Origin: Caprella mutica
Lineage: Eukaryota > Arthropoda > Malacostraca > Amphipoda > Caprellidae
DNA length: 64,000 nucleotides
Assembly (NCBI GenBank): GCA_947561585.1
Contig: CANNZV010000506.1
Coordinates: forward strand, 62,001-126,000
Reading direction: 5' to 3'
Part shown: piece by piece, positions 49,342 through 60,431 of the stretch
How positions within the stretch are numbered: the first letter of the stretch is position 1
Layout: each line of letters starts with the position of its first letter
Notes under the pieces: model-generated
Told to the model about the DNA's origin: nothing
The model's database searches: none
The model's input: only the letters and a program-made list of their open reading frames with translations
Translations under genes and position numbers: made by a program

Positions 49342-49560
49342 CCCTCTATAGCAAGCCACTTTTTTTTGTTTTTCTGACATTGAATAAAATATTCGATAAC
49401 TTTTTTTTGAGTTTAGACATCAGTGAGGATATGAAAATCATTTGGTGGGAATTATTTTTTTAATTATTAAAATTAAATTGAAGAGGACACATATGGCCAG
49501 TTGGTCCTATGGGACTATTATAAGAAAGGAGACATGAGTGTCCACCTGGTCGCTGAAGGG
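49342..49560. mobile_element. Possible short piggyBac-type MITE
   Basis: TTAA precedes CCCTCTATAGC at the left, and GCTGAAGGG precedes TTGA at the right, as expected for a 219-bp piggyBac-type element with one mutated flank. The tips CCCTCTATAGCAAGCC and CCCTTCAGCGACCAGG agree only in part, so this is tentative. Confidence 0.4.
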
Positions 49561-49599
49561 TTGAATTTATTTTTAAAGATAGATTAGTTATGAAATGAT

Positions 49600-50890
49600 T
49601 TGAATTTTATTGTATATTTATTTTAGTGTACCCTGCAACTAACTCAAACGATTACAATTATTAATTCCATTATTATGTTAATATGTGTTAAATTTCATGT
49701 CAAATATACTAATATTTAACATCATGTTTTATTTATTTATATATTTGGTTTCCATTTCTTAAGAATAATTAGAAATTATGACAAGCTGTGTCACAAATTC
49801 AGATTACTAGAATATATTAGAGGTAAGTGAAAGATAATTGATTTATTATTAAATAAATATACAAAAACAGAATGGGTATGATTAGGATAGATTATTAACA
49901 AGAAATAAACAACCATGATATACACGGGAAATGATCTTTTAATTATTTTTATGTATTTATTTTAACGTGAAAATACAATTCTAACGGGAAAATTACACAA
50001 TATTATAAATACTGTTGAAAACACGTTTGTTTTAACCTGAAAATTCACCGTTAGATAATAAAATTCAATCCAAATGAACTAAAAAAAATAATAATTTATT
50101 AATTTATAGTTAATTAATAATATCCTTGTACTATTATTGCTTATCTTTTCAATAAACTACGTGCATATAATGAAAAGTATATACTAATGATTTTTATCTT
50201 TCTTTCCAGAATTAATATTATTCTAAATTAATGTCAAATTTACTTATGTTTGTGTTTGTGAATGTGAGAAAGTGATTGAAAAAAAATATTAACAATAAAA
50301 AACTCACAAATATTGATGAATTTTTACAATAATTAACAATGTATGTTGGTAATAATATAAACATTTATACCCCCATTGTACTATTGACTCATCAAGCAAT
50401 GAATAATTAATACTTCAAAAATGCTGACCGGTCTGGAAAAATTTAGGTAAGTACCAATAGATTTTAGGAGAAAACTGATTAAACAAATTAATCATTACAA
50501 TTTCTTTCGATAAGTTTAACGAACTATAAGGGAATAAAAATTAAAATTGGAAATTATAATTCATTTTAATATATCATTTCATGTCTCTACTCAAAGTCAA
50601 GACAGTGTTATAAATTACATGCAACGATGAGCAGCTAAAAAAGTTCTTCGACTCATGCTCAATATTTTATATTAATATGAATTTTATTGATCTTTTCTTA
50701 AAAGCGATATTTGAAAATTCTAAATACGAAAAAAGATTGGAATTTAATGGAAAAGATCATTTTCCATTAAAACAACGAAATTTTCCTTTGAATCAATATG
50801 ATCTCACTAGAATAGATATCGAGAAAAAAATAATAGGAAGTTTACCAACTGTGACAGTCTATCATAATATATACAACTGGAACGGGGATT
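49600..50890. other. AT-rich stretch with one unrecognised 72-codon ORF
   Basis: The ORF 50677-50895 (plus) starts NFIDLFLKAIF and ends TVYHNIYNWNGDL at the Helitron-like remnant that follows. It is charged and not simply hydrophobic, but no domain was recognised. No repeat or RNA was seen in the rest. Confidence 0.4.
50421..50446 (+). CDS. Candidate first coding exon, 26 nt
   Basis: ATG at 50421, in the context CAAAAATGC, opens a frame MLTGLEKFR that meets a perfect donor, TTTAG-GTAAGT, at 50447. This is the arrangement of a short first coding exon. No acceptor-linked partner or promoter could be identified, so it is weak. Confidence 0.15.
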
Positions 50891-50891
50891 T

Positions 50892-51055
50892 GTAGAGCGC
50901 ATACCTTCATCGTCGCAACATTATTTTTTGTTCAAGTTGAGTTATAAATGACCTTGTTCTTGACCTTTCACCCGATTGTACCCAAAATCAAATCAAATAG
51001 ATCCTGGATAATGACCAATCGTCCCACAAAATTCCAGGAAATTTGATTTTGACTT
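50892..51055 (-). mobile_element. Truncated Helitron-like remnant, copy D
   Basis: On the minus strand this reads through GGTCAAGAACAAGGTCATTT, ATAACTCAAC and GAAGGTATGCGCTCTAC, the body and the first half of the 3' hairpin of the family seen at 44652, 55741 and 57076. The second hairpin arm and CTAG are missing, so the 3' tip is lost. Roughly one monomer remains. Confidence 0.6.
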
Positions 51056-51059
51056 TTGT

Positions 51060-52140
51060 TCTGTTTTTGTGTTTTTTATTTTTGAGTTATGTGGATAACA
51101 AGAATACAAATAAATGAAAAGAATTATATAAAAAATAAATCCAGATCAAAACTTAACTCTCTGCAATTTTCTTAGGTAGAAATCAAGTACTTCATAACTT
51201 TTCATGCATTTATTTTTTTAATTTTCAATTTGTTCGAAGAAATGGATACGAATAAAAATAGTACGGTACATCAGTCAAACTTTACGTTAAACTATCCATT
51301 AAATCACAACTAGAAAATAATTATACTTTAAACACAGAAGATAAAATGGGGGTTTCAACAGCTTAACCATTCTTTTTATCTTATTTTCTCCAATCAATAT
51401 TTTCATTGAGAGTATACAAAAACACTGTAACTCTTTAAATTTAGTATATATCAATACTAAATAAGTTAAGGCATTAATTGCGACTTGATATATAATTATA
51501 TGAATATCTTTGAAGTGAAGTGAATTGCTATCTACTTTGATCACATCTGCTCTCCCCTCATCAACCTTTCCATCATATTTATTTTTTCAATATTTTCGAC
51601 GAAAGGGATGTCGAAAATAGAAAGACGGAAAAGAGTTGGTATTTGGTCAACGATTTTAAGTCCTTTGATGCCTTAATTTAATCATGTCATTATTTTCTCA
51701 GAGCTGACTTAAAAAGTTGTAATTAGACGGAAGGCTTAGAACAAAAGTTAGTGGTTGCTTTCTTGTTTAAGTCGGTCAGTGATTTCGCTGCTAACATTTA
51801 CTTGGATATATAGGTAGGCTTCGTTTATGTATCGTCTATTTACTAAGTACGATTAAAATACCTTGATTTAATTATATATTATTGTTAGTATATATACCAT
51901 AATAATTGATATCATCAAATAAGTAGTTAAAATATATAATTCAACCATACGTAATAGAAAGGCATTTTTATTTAATATACAGAAAGAAATTATTTATACA
52001 TCCAAGATATTCCTCGTCCTTCCACCTTTCTATTCTGTTCATAAATGATATCTTTATTTCTGATGTATTCTATAACTTCACAGCAGAAATTATTATGAAA
52101 AATATTTTTTTAAATTAGCTAAAAAATAAGTTACATGAAC
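51060..52140. other. AT-rich stretch without recognisable gene
   Basis: The 81-codon minus ORF 51299-51544 shows no domain. Nothing else was recognised. Confidence 0.55.
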
Positions 52141-52144
52141 TTAA

Positions 52145-52702
52145 TTAGCCTTCAAACTTACTTCACCGCAGGCACACCAGAACCAGCTCTCACTAAAACT
52201 CTTGTAAACGAATTATCTTTTCGAATCTTCATAAAAATTTATTTGACATGTACACATTCATTGGTAAACGCCAATGAAATGTTTTCCATTTAACTAAAAT
52301 TAACAAGCAAAGATAAGAAACCAATATTTCATAGGTATTATTGTATGGGCGAGACTTGTCACTCTGCACTGAGCTTGGTGAGGAGCAAATCTCTCACATC
52401 TAACTAAGCAGCTATGGGTTACAGTTAACTGATTATAGGGAGACATTCACTCTTATGTACTCAAACACACTCGTGCATATCATGACTGGAGAGAATCTGA
52501 TACACTCCTAATATATTTGAATAAATGCTCATAATATGAGTATCTTATAACATTTATCACCTTTGTTTTTATTTAATCGTATGTAATTACATATATGAAA
52601 ATGTAAATGTCATGAAAAAAAAATTCCAAATAGGTTTAGAATTAATTTGATTATTTTTTCATGAGGGCTGGTGCGCCCACCCCTGGAGCTAAGTTGCTAG
52701 GG
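52145..52702. mobile_element. Second, diverged piggyBac-type MITE
   Basis: This resembles the element at 33743-34365 along its length. Shared words are CATTGGTAAACGCCAA (52259), TTTATCACCTT with TTTAATCGTAT, and a right end CATGAGGGCTGG to GCTAGGG that mirrors CATGAGGACTGG to ACTAGGG. The right flank is TTGA where TTAA is expected, and TTAA stands at 52141-52144 on the left, where the tip itself is diverged. It is an older copy than the first. Confidence 0.65.
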
Positions 52703-52777
52703 TTGAAATAATCGACACATTCTGATCATTATTTTCAATCTCTATGTAAAAACAATTTTGAAAGGACACATAACAAG

Positions 52778-52834
52778 CAAGAAGGATTTATTCATGGGAT
52801 ATTCTCTTAATATCCCAGGAATAAATCCTTCTTG
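52778..52834. repeat. Tight hairpin, 26-bp arms with 5-nt loop
   Basis: CAAGAAGGATTTATTCATGG followed by GATATT (52778-52803) and its reverse complement (52809-52834) match at 25 of 26 positions around CTCTT. A related, looser palindrome lies at 26139-26235, so this is a repeat family rather than a single-copy RNA gene. Such a tight palindrome is usually unstable when cloned. Confidence 0.85.
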
Positions 52835-53649
52835 TCTGGGATTATCAAGAATTTAAATTGAGAAATTCATTAGAGTGTATAATGTTTGCTCGGTATAACA
52901 GCTTTGAAATATCAATAGACTCCATTGATCGAATTTAATTATATTCTCTATATACTCAGGTAACACTATCAGTATATATTATGTTCATAACGCTACAGAT
53001 TAATTTTTACAGAATTATGATATCATTTTATTCGTTTTTGAAAGTTATATGTTCAAAAGACCAACATTTAACTTACTTCTTAAACGTTTAAATGAAATTT
53101 ATATGTAGACTCCTGTTTATTTTCTGTTTCTTTTTAAGTGGTTTTATGAATACAAACAAACACATTGGATCTTCTGAAGATTATAATATGAATAATAAAC
53201 ATCATATAAATAGAAACTATTCAAGAGTCTTTTCTTGTAATCGTAACATGTGAAGAACTGCTCAAACTTATTCAATTGCAGTTTTTACAACGTATGTATT
53301 GTATTAAAAAAATCATTTGATTATGGTAATTGAAAACAACTTATAAGAATGAGGATTTATTGAAAAAAAAAACATCAATTCCTCAATATGGTGAAGAGAA
53401 TTTTAAGGCAACATTAAAAATAAATACAAAATGCATAGACAACAAATATATATTCTCTGGAAAGAAAGTAGTGGTATTGAAAGGTATTATTGAAAATTAT
53501 ATAGATCATTACTTTCTATGTATCTAAATCGTGAATGATTTGTGTGAAAGTTTGAATATGATATATTGTATATTATCTATTGAATTTGAAAAGCATCCCA
53601 AGTATAAATTATAGTGGAACTATCGAAAATTTCATGGGATAGCACTAGT

Positions 53650-53710
53650 ATTTTTCCCCGCCGGATTTTTCTCCCCGGACTAATCTCCGCTGGACTATTT
53701 CCCGCTAGGT
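53650..53710. repeat. Solitary foldback-type modular repeat
   Basis: CCCCGCCGGATTTTTC, TCCCCGGACTAATC, TCCGCTGGACTATTTC and CCGCTAGG are tandem variants of one GC-rich module, in the style of the foldback ends at 6484-7607. No inverted partner was found nearby, so it is probably an orphan end. Confidence 0.5.
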
Positions 53711-53730
53711 ATTCTGTGACCCAAACCATA

Positions 53731-53745
53731 TCTCTCTCTCTCTCT
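53731..53745. repeat. CT microsatellite
   Basis: About seven CT dinucleotides in a row. Confidence 0.85.
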
Positions 53746-55334
53746 GACCATACATCTTTGCCACACCTGGTTAGTGGACAACGTAACTTTTGACATACCT
53801 TAGAGATATTTCTATTTACTCAGTCCTTTAGGATTTCTTGAATTAAATTATTCTACCCTGAGAAATTAATAGCAAAATGTAGCTTTCATGCTATGCCTTG
53901 GCTTCACTGGTGTGGCAGTAGATCTTCTCTCCTGTGATGAACATCAGTTGGAAATAAGGTTTGGTGAGAGCTTTCCTGTGTTCATTATTATTCTGAGGGA
54001 GTAAGGGGCAGGACATGAGAGATTAGACACTCCAAAGACTTCAAATATTATTCCCAAATGTTCCTTTTTTAACATCGTGTATTTTTACTGGCACACGTTG
54101 CACATTTTATGGACATTTTGCTCTAAATATTTATTAGTAGAGAAGAGTCTCTAAGAAAGTAAAGGATATATGTATTGATATAAAGTACTCGTCACATACA
54201 TTCTTTCCATTGCGAAAAATTAAATATATCATACTAGTATATATAATAGTTATTATATTGATGCATTAAATATTATTTAATGAAATTCATTTTTTCATTA
54301 AGATGGAGAGTGCATATAATTTATGTATGAAATATTTTACGATAATATGATAGATTAATTTATCAATGTTATGAAACATTTCGGCTGAAATCACTTTCTT
54401 CAGTTAGAATACGGTTTTTATTAGTTCACATAAGAATGAGTGATCGTTCATTATTGCCAAATAGATTACCTTGAATCTCAATGGAAGTTTATAAAATGTT
54501 TGAATTTTTCGTAAATAATTAATAGTTGATTGAATTTGAGATATAAAAGCAGTGACTATAATAACGGATAAACTTTTTCTAGAGTCATAATTATGTATAT
54601 TACATGCCGATGTACAAACATTATTTGAGCTATGTTTGCGGGAATACATTTACAACAAGATGACGTCAATAAATCGCATTATACTTTAGCTATTTTCCAC
54701 TAGATGTCACTTTTTCAAATGTGAATATTTTTCTAATAAGTAATATATAGATGAACACAGCATAAAATGAATACACAAATAAATAAACTGATCCCATTAA
54801 TATAAATATGAATGAATGTTTCATGTTAAAGAAAAAGGACAACCTCATCAAATGCAATTTCTTAATCTTAAAATAGGTTATGACAATATGCTTTTAATAT
54901 CATAGATCCTGAAAATATTTCAAACGGAGAAAAGCAAAAACAATGAAATCGGTCTACAACAGCAATACCTATATAGTATTCGATACCATTTCAGTTCGCT
55001 TCGTCTTTGATATTCTTATAAGATTAATGATTTTAAAAGCATATTGTCACGAAACTAGTCATAAGTTAAGTGACATTAATATGAATCTCCTATTCTTGCT
55101 TTATGGTAGTCTCAATTTCTTTAAATCTGCAAAGCGAATTCATCGTTGTTACGACTGAACAGTCTGCACTTTGGCAAAAACTTTCCATTCAGTTCATTGA
55201 TTTCAATAACCATTAGGCCATTTGCATGCCACTCTCTGGAATTGGTCCATATATGTATTACAAAGATTTTATAACTCAATACCTAGTAAAAATGTCTTCC
55301 AAATGTAACAACATTCAACTGATAATTAAATTAA

Positions 55335-55700
55335 ACTATCAGAGAAAGAGTCACTGTGATGATGTACTATCAGAGAAAAGAGTCACTGTGATGATGTACT
55401 ATCAGAGAAAAGAGTCACTGTGATGATGTACTATCAGAGAAAAGAGTCACTGTGATGATGTACTATCAGAGAAAAGAGTCACTGTGATGATGTACTATCA
55501 GAGAAAAGAATCACTGTGATGATGTACTATCAGAGAAAAGAGTCACTGTGATAATGTACTATCAGAAAAAAGAGTCATTGTGATGATGTACTATCAGAGA
55601 AAAGAGTCACTGTGATGATGTACTATATCAGAGAAAAGAGTCACTGTGATGATGTACTATCAGAGAAAAGTGCCACTGTGATGATGTACTATCAGAGAAA
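55335..55700. repeat. Second array of the 32-bp minisatellite, about 11 copies
   Basis: This is the same unit and orientation as at 40151-40806 (ATCAGAGAAAAGAGTCACTG followed by TGATGATGTACT). Variants here are different ones (GAATCACTG, GATAATGTAC, GTGCCACTG), and one unit has an extra AT, so the two arrays have evolved apart. A diverged inverted copy of the unit start (CACTTTTCTCTGAC) lies at 56401, beyond the Helitron-like copy B. Confidence 0.95.
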
Positions 55701-55740
55701 GCATTTTTAATTTCCTATAGTAATTCCAAATATTACATAC

Positions 55741-56307
55741 TTACCTTTGCAGAATGCAGGAAGGTCATATTTTAGCCTTTGTTTATTTATTTATCATCTT
55801 GCTATTCGCTTAACTGAAAAAGCGTCCAACCAAATTGTCTGAAATTTGGTGAAACGATTGGTCCATGTCCAGTGACATGCTGGTAGAATTTGGGGAGTGA
55901 CCCGGTCAAAGGTCAAGATCATGGTCATTTTTAACTAAAAAAGTATTAAGCCATATTGCATGAAACTTTGTGGGAAGATTGGTCAATATACAGAAACCAT
56001 TTTGTAAGATTTTGGGAGCAATTGGGACAGAGGTCAATGCCATTTATAACTGAATAACTCAAATAGTATTCAACCAAATTATCTGAAATATGATGGGACG
56101 ATTTGACAATGTCCAGTAACATTATGGTAGAATTTTGAGAGTGATCCGGTCGTAGGTCAAGTCAAGGTCATTTATAACTCAAAAATTATTAAACTATATT
56201 GCATGAAACTTGGTGGGACGATTAGTCACTATCCAGTCACCAGTTTATAAGATTTTGGTAGCAAATGGATGCGAAGGTATGCGCTCTACCGAGTGCACGT
56301 TTTCTAG
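55741..56307 (+). mobile_element. Helitron-like non-autonomous element, copy B
   Basis: The 3' terminus is GCGCTCTACCGAGTGC (six-base stem with one mismatch or wobble), then ACGTTTT and CTAG (56304-56307) before T. The 5' part begins TTACCTTTGCAGAATGCAGG followed by AAGGT, a second hairpin. The body is four monomers of about 115 bp, alternating between two subtypes: CCAAATTGTCTGAAAT (1 and 3) and CCATATTGCATGAAAC (2 and 4). Each monomer ends near GGTCAAGGTCATTTATAACT. No ORF was found. It appears inserted inside the element that carries the 32-bp array, since related sequence resumes at 56358. Confidence 0.75.
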
Positions 56308-56357
56308 TTGTACGTGTGTACCCATACAAATTTTATAGTATCAACAAAGTTAGTTAT

Positions 56358-56417
56358 TGGAAATGTGAAATTAGTAAACTGTGAAACCCTGTTATAGTAA
56401 CACTTTTCTCTGACTGG
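56358..56417. repeat. Distal end of the 32-bp-array element, inverted
   Basis: AAATGTGAAATTAGTAAACT resembles the inverted-repeat arm at 40921, and GTAACACTTTTCTCTGAC is an inverted, diverged copy of the start of the 32-bp unit. Together with 55335 it would bracket a mobile element with the minisatellite at one end. Confidence 0.45.
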
Positions 56418-56419
56418 AT

Positions 56420-57070
56420 TCTTATTATTATTTTACCCAATCGCAGTGGTCAAAGATATTAATTTCACCGCATCAGATTATATGGCTGGTAAGGGTCATT
56501 TTTGTCACTCATTATAAAGTAAATAAAAAAATTATTTTGGACATTTCAATGATTTTAAATTTTTCCATATTGTTTTTATAATACTTTCTTGAAGAATTTC
56601 TGATTAGATAGATATATCATAAAGGAAAACAGATTTTCATCATACAATGATAATATAAATAATTAATTTCAATACTAAGGATATACTTATCTATGTGATT
56701 TACTTAGAAAATCATTTGTTGATCCCACGTATCTTCTGAGAATCTCTAAAAAACTTCCCAATTTCCATTTAAAATAAGAAATTTTATCGAAACTGCAAAG
56801 TCCAATTTCTGTATTTCTTATTGTCTAAAATATGAACTAAGACTAACTAATTATAAATTGTCATAAGGGAATAGTGGAAAGAAAAAAGAGTATGACTAAT
56901 TTAGAGACAGCTCGTGGTGATGTGAAGAATGATATACAATCTGCATTAATAATGATAGTCTGATTAAATACATATTCACTCTATTGACTGCTTTACGACT
57001 CAATAATCAACAATAATATAGACACTAGGCAGCTGACCTTCATATACGAACTTCTTTATCAAAAGTATAA
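56420..57070. other. AT-rich spacer without recognisable gene
   Basis: Nothing was recognised between the Helitron-like copies B and C. Confidence 0.55.
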
Positions 57071-57075
57071 GTGTA

Positions 57076-57713
57076 CTAGATTATGTGCACTCGGTAGAGA
57101 GCATACATTTACCTCCGCTTTTACCCGTTCTCTCCCAAAATTGAGGAAACTGCTAACTGGATAATAACCAATCGACCCACCAAGTTTCATGCAATATGAT
57201 ACAATACTTTTTGAGTTATAAATAATCTTGACCTTGACCTTTGACCGAAGCGCTTCCAAAATTCTACCAGATCGTTCCTGGACATTACCAATTGCACCAT
57301 CAAATTTCAGACAATTTGGTTGAATAATTATTGAGTTACAAATGGCCTTGACCTTGATCTTTGACCTTTGACCCGATCACTCCCAAAATCTATCAAAATG
57401 GTTCCTGCATATTGACCAATCGTTCCACCAAGTTTCATGCAATATGGTTCGATACTTTTTGAATTATAAATGACCTTGACCTTGACTTTTGACCGGGTCA
57501 CTCCTAAAAGGATAGCAGCAGGTCACTGGACATGAATCAATCGTTTCACCAAATTTCAGGCAATTTGGTTGAACACTTTTTCAGTTAAGTGAATAACAAG
57601 ATGGTAAATAAATAAATAAAAAAATAAATAAATAGATAACTAAATGAATAAATAAATAAATTATTAAATAAATTCCTATGAAAATATAACCTTCCGCAAG
57701 ATTGCAAAGGTAA
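57076..57713 (-). mobile_element. Helitron-like non-autonomous element, copy C
   Basis: Read on the minus strand, this starts TTACCTTTGCAATCTTGCGG followed by AAGGT (5' hairpin), has a low-complexity ATTT-rich run at about 57600-57665, then four ~115-bp monomers in the same two alternating subtypes as copy B. It ends GCTCTCTACCGAGTGC, ACATAAT and CTAG (57076-57079) before T. It is the longest copy and is in opposite orientation to A and B. The small minus ORF at 57059-57259 lies within the last monomer and is not a gene. Confidence 0.75.
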
Positions 57714-60152
57714 TATACACGTAGGGGATATGCTGTATTCGGAGTACAGTACTGAATTTTTCATGATTTGATTATTTAATATTACCATAGTCAGTAGAGA
57801 TGTAATAAATTTTTTATTAATCTTTAACAGTAAATTCATGGCTAGATTTTTTTACTGGAAGTTACTTTATTTAAATATAATAGTTTCTGAATGTTGGTTA
57901 GATTTTCATTCTTTATCTAATGCATCAAAAAATTCTTTTTTTTTACTGGACATGTTAATAGAATAATAAATAATGATGAATTAAACATGTTCAGTTTTTG
58001 AGTTCAATATTGACATCACAGAGCATTCCTACAGTACTTCATTATCATAATGAATCACAAGTGTTTATATTGGCAATGTTATCAGCCCTTCAATTAGTAT
58101 TCATTAATTCTTTTGCGAGTCTTTTGACAAAGTTTCCTATGTATTATAGCGCTATATATTCGTTCTCCATTTTTAAATTATTCCGTGGTTGCACTTTTGA
58201 CCCCCTGAGTATTGTCTTTTCATGCGAAAATATAATCATTTGGGTCTGAATTAACATAGATTATGAATGCAACCTTGATGGAAAACTAGTTTGTCGGTCT
58301 AGTTGTTGTGATGGTGCATTAATGAACCTAATATTAGTGGATGGTTTGAAGCGAAAAAAAGATATAGGAAAATCCTTTCGTTATGCGAGAGGTATTCTTT
58401 AATATGCATTGGAATTTTAAAGAGAAGTTCAGTAAAAAATAGTTAATTGATGGACAAAATTAGAATTAATTGAGCTTATGAGAATTCAATGTAATAGACT
58501 CATTCAACGGAACTGAAATTTTTTCTATCATTTTAAAGTTAATAAATCTACTGTGTATGAAAAATATATATTAGAATTAACATACACAAATTGTCATATT
58601 ATATGAGATAAATAAGAGGGTAAAATCAATAATTAAAACAGTGTAAAGTTAATAATTAAGTACTCTTGCTTAGTGAAAAAATAACTATCAATTTTTTTAT
58701 TCGGTAACAAAAATGTCAGTTAGTTGAACATGAAGTTGAAATAATAAGAAAAATGTTATTTATCCAATTTGTCACCCAGAAAGTTATAGTGGGGCCATAG
58801 TATAATGAGGGAGAACTCCATGTAACCTTCAATAACCCACAAATTTTTTTTATGGGTAAACAATCTCGACGATGGTATATATCCCTCAAATTGATAAAAA
58901 AAACCTATTTCAATTTTTCCCATTGATTATGGTTCTAATTATTTCAGGAACGCAAATACACACTACATTATCATTAAACTTATTTACTTTATATTCAAGA
59001 CAATCACTTTATGTTTGTTAATGCTATTTTCCTTCGGCACATCAAGTCTCAGTTTCAAATTGCGGACGTCATTAATTAAATCGCTGTGTCCTGATTTACG
59101 AACATCATCAAGTCTTCTAATGCTGATAAATGAGGTCCAGTTTCTATTGTTATAAAGTCGCACTTTTGAATGGAGTCTGGCTTTGTCAGCTGTCGTGACA
59201 GTAACTTACAACTCAAAGTATGGAACTCTTCATTTCTTGCGAAAAAAAAATTTGTTGTAGAAGATAATGCAAGAATTATCAGAATAATTTTGTTTTAAAG
59301 TATTTATATCTTCCCGATTTGTGATATATTCGTATTTGGTAAACTGTTGTGCCTTTTTTATTCTATTTTCTTCGATACAATTTTTTTATTTATTTAAGTT
59401 TTGGTTTGTTCAAATATGAATATAAGCATATTTTTGGGCTAAGGATAAACCCTTTTAATATGTACTATTTACAGAATGAATTGACAGAACAAATATATTT
59501 ATATAGATCTATTATATCATAAATTCTTTATTTTCGCTAAACTCTTACGCTGCCTCTTGGGAGAGAATCGAAACTTAAAAACTTATTTCCAAGTTACATT
59601 GAGTTTCAATTGGAAAGGTTGATAAGAATTGAAGTTACTCCAACTGTAATTAATTTGAGTAACTTTCGAGTAATTCAATGAACATCGCAAAGTATTTCCT
59701 CGATCAGAGATCAGGTTAGTGTAATTGTTCGCTATAGATATAATTATTGTGATATCCTTAGAGACTTCATAAAATATTATGGTTAGAATTATGTTAATTG
59801 ATTGTTTAACGCTTTCAATATACAAATGAATTTTGAAAGATTTAGATTCAACTTATCTCTACGAAACTTTTAATTTTCCCTCAAATTTTTAATTTTCTAC
59901 GAAATTTTTCATTTTCTACGAAATTTTCATTTTTCTTAAAATTTCTAAATTGAGAAATTTGTAGGTTTTTTGAGATTTTAATTCTTATAGGAAATTACAT
60001 TGAACTATTTTTTTAATAACTGTTTGAATGTTTTTAATAATCAATAATAATTAATATCTAAAATAATTTCATCAATCTCGAAGTGCTTTTTTCTATCTCA
60101 GTTTTATGATTTCTATAGAATGTTGTATTAAATCATTGCATTCTTTTGCGAA

Positions 60153-60431
60153 GTGGTTGTTCATCATCGATCTCATTCTTTCACGGCATCTCACCTAAAT
60201 TCTGCATTAGAATCAGAAGAAATTTCGTCTCCCAGTCTATTATCTGGATCTTCAGTCTCTAAACTTTTAATTAAAAATCGAAGGATTTGCTCCGAGTCCG
60301 TAGGGCAAATCCTTCGCAAACTAAAAGATCTCTTTTATATGGAGCCTTTAATTTATCGACCTGAATTAGGAAACATACAGACGATTAAACTCAATATATG
60401 CCACACGTACTTGGTATCGATGAAATTTTAA
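60153..60431 (+). CDS. ORF of 92 codons with an internal perfect hairpin, unknown
   Basis: The translation is polar and serine-rich in its first half (HSFTASHLNSALESEE, SSPSLLSGSSVSKLL), then basic. It is less AT-driven than other ORFs of this window. A perfect hairpin lies within it at 60279-60316. No domain, splice context or homologue is recognised; it may be a transposon scrap or chance. Confidence 0.15.
   Translation: MVVHHRSHSFTASHLNSALESEEISSPSLLSGSSVSKLLIKNRRICSESVGQILRKLKDLFYMEPLIYRPELGNIQTIKLNICHTYLVSMKF
60279..60316. repeat. Perfect 12-bp hairpin
   Basis: CGAAGGATTTGC at 60279-60290 and GCAAATCCTTCG at 60305-60316 are exact reverse complements around a GC-rich 14-nt loop. Confidence 0.8.

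Larger units (their letters stand above)
52850..55330. other. AT-rich stretch without recognisable gene
   Basis: ORFs at 53330-53527, 54404-54649 (minus) and 54943-55158 show no domain. A GC-rich patch and a CT run near 53.7 kb are listed separately. Confidence 0.55.
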
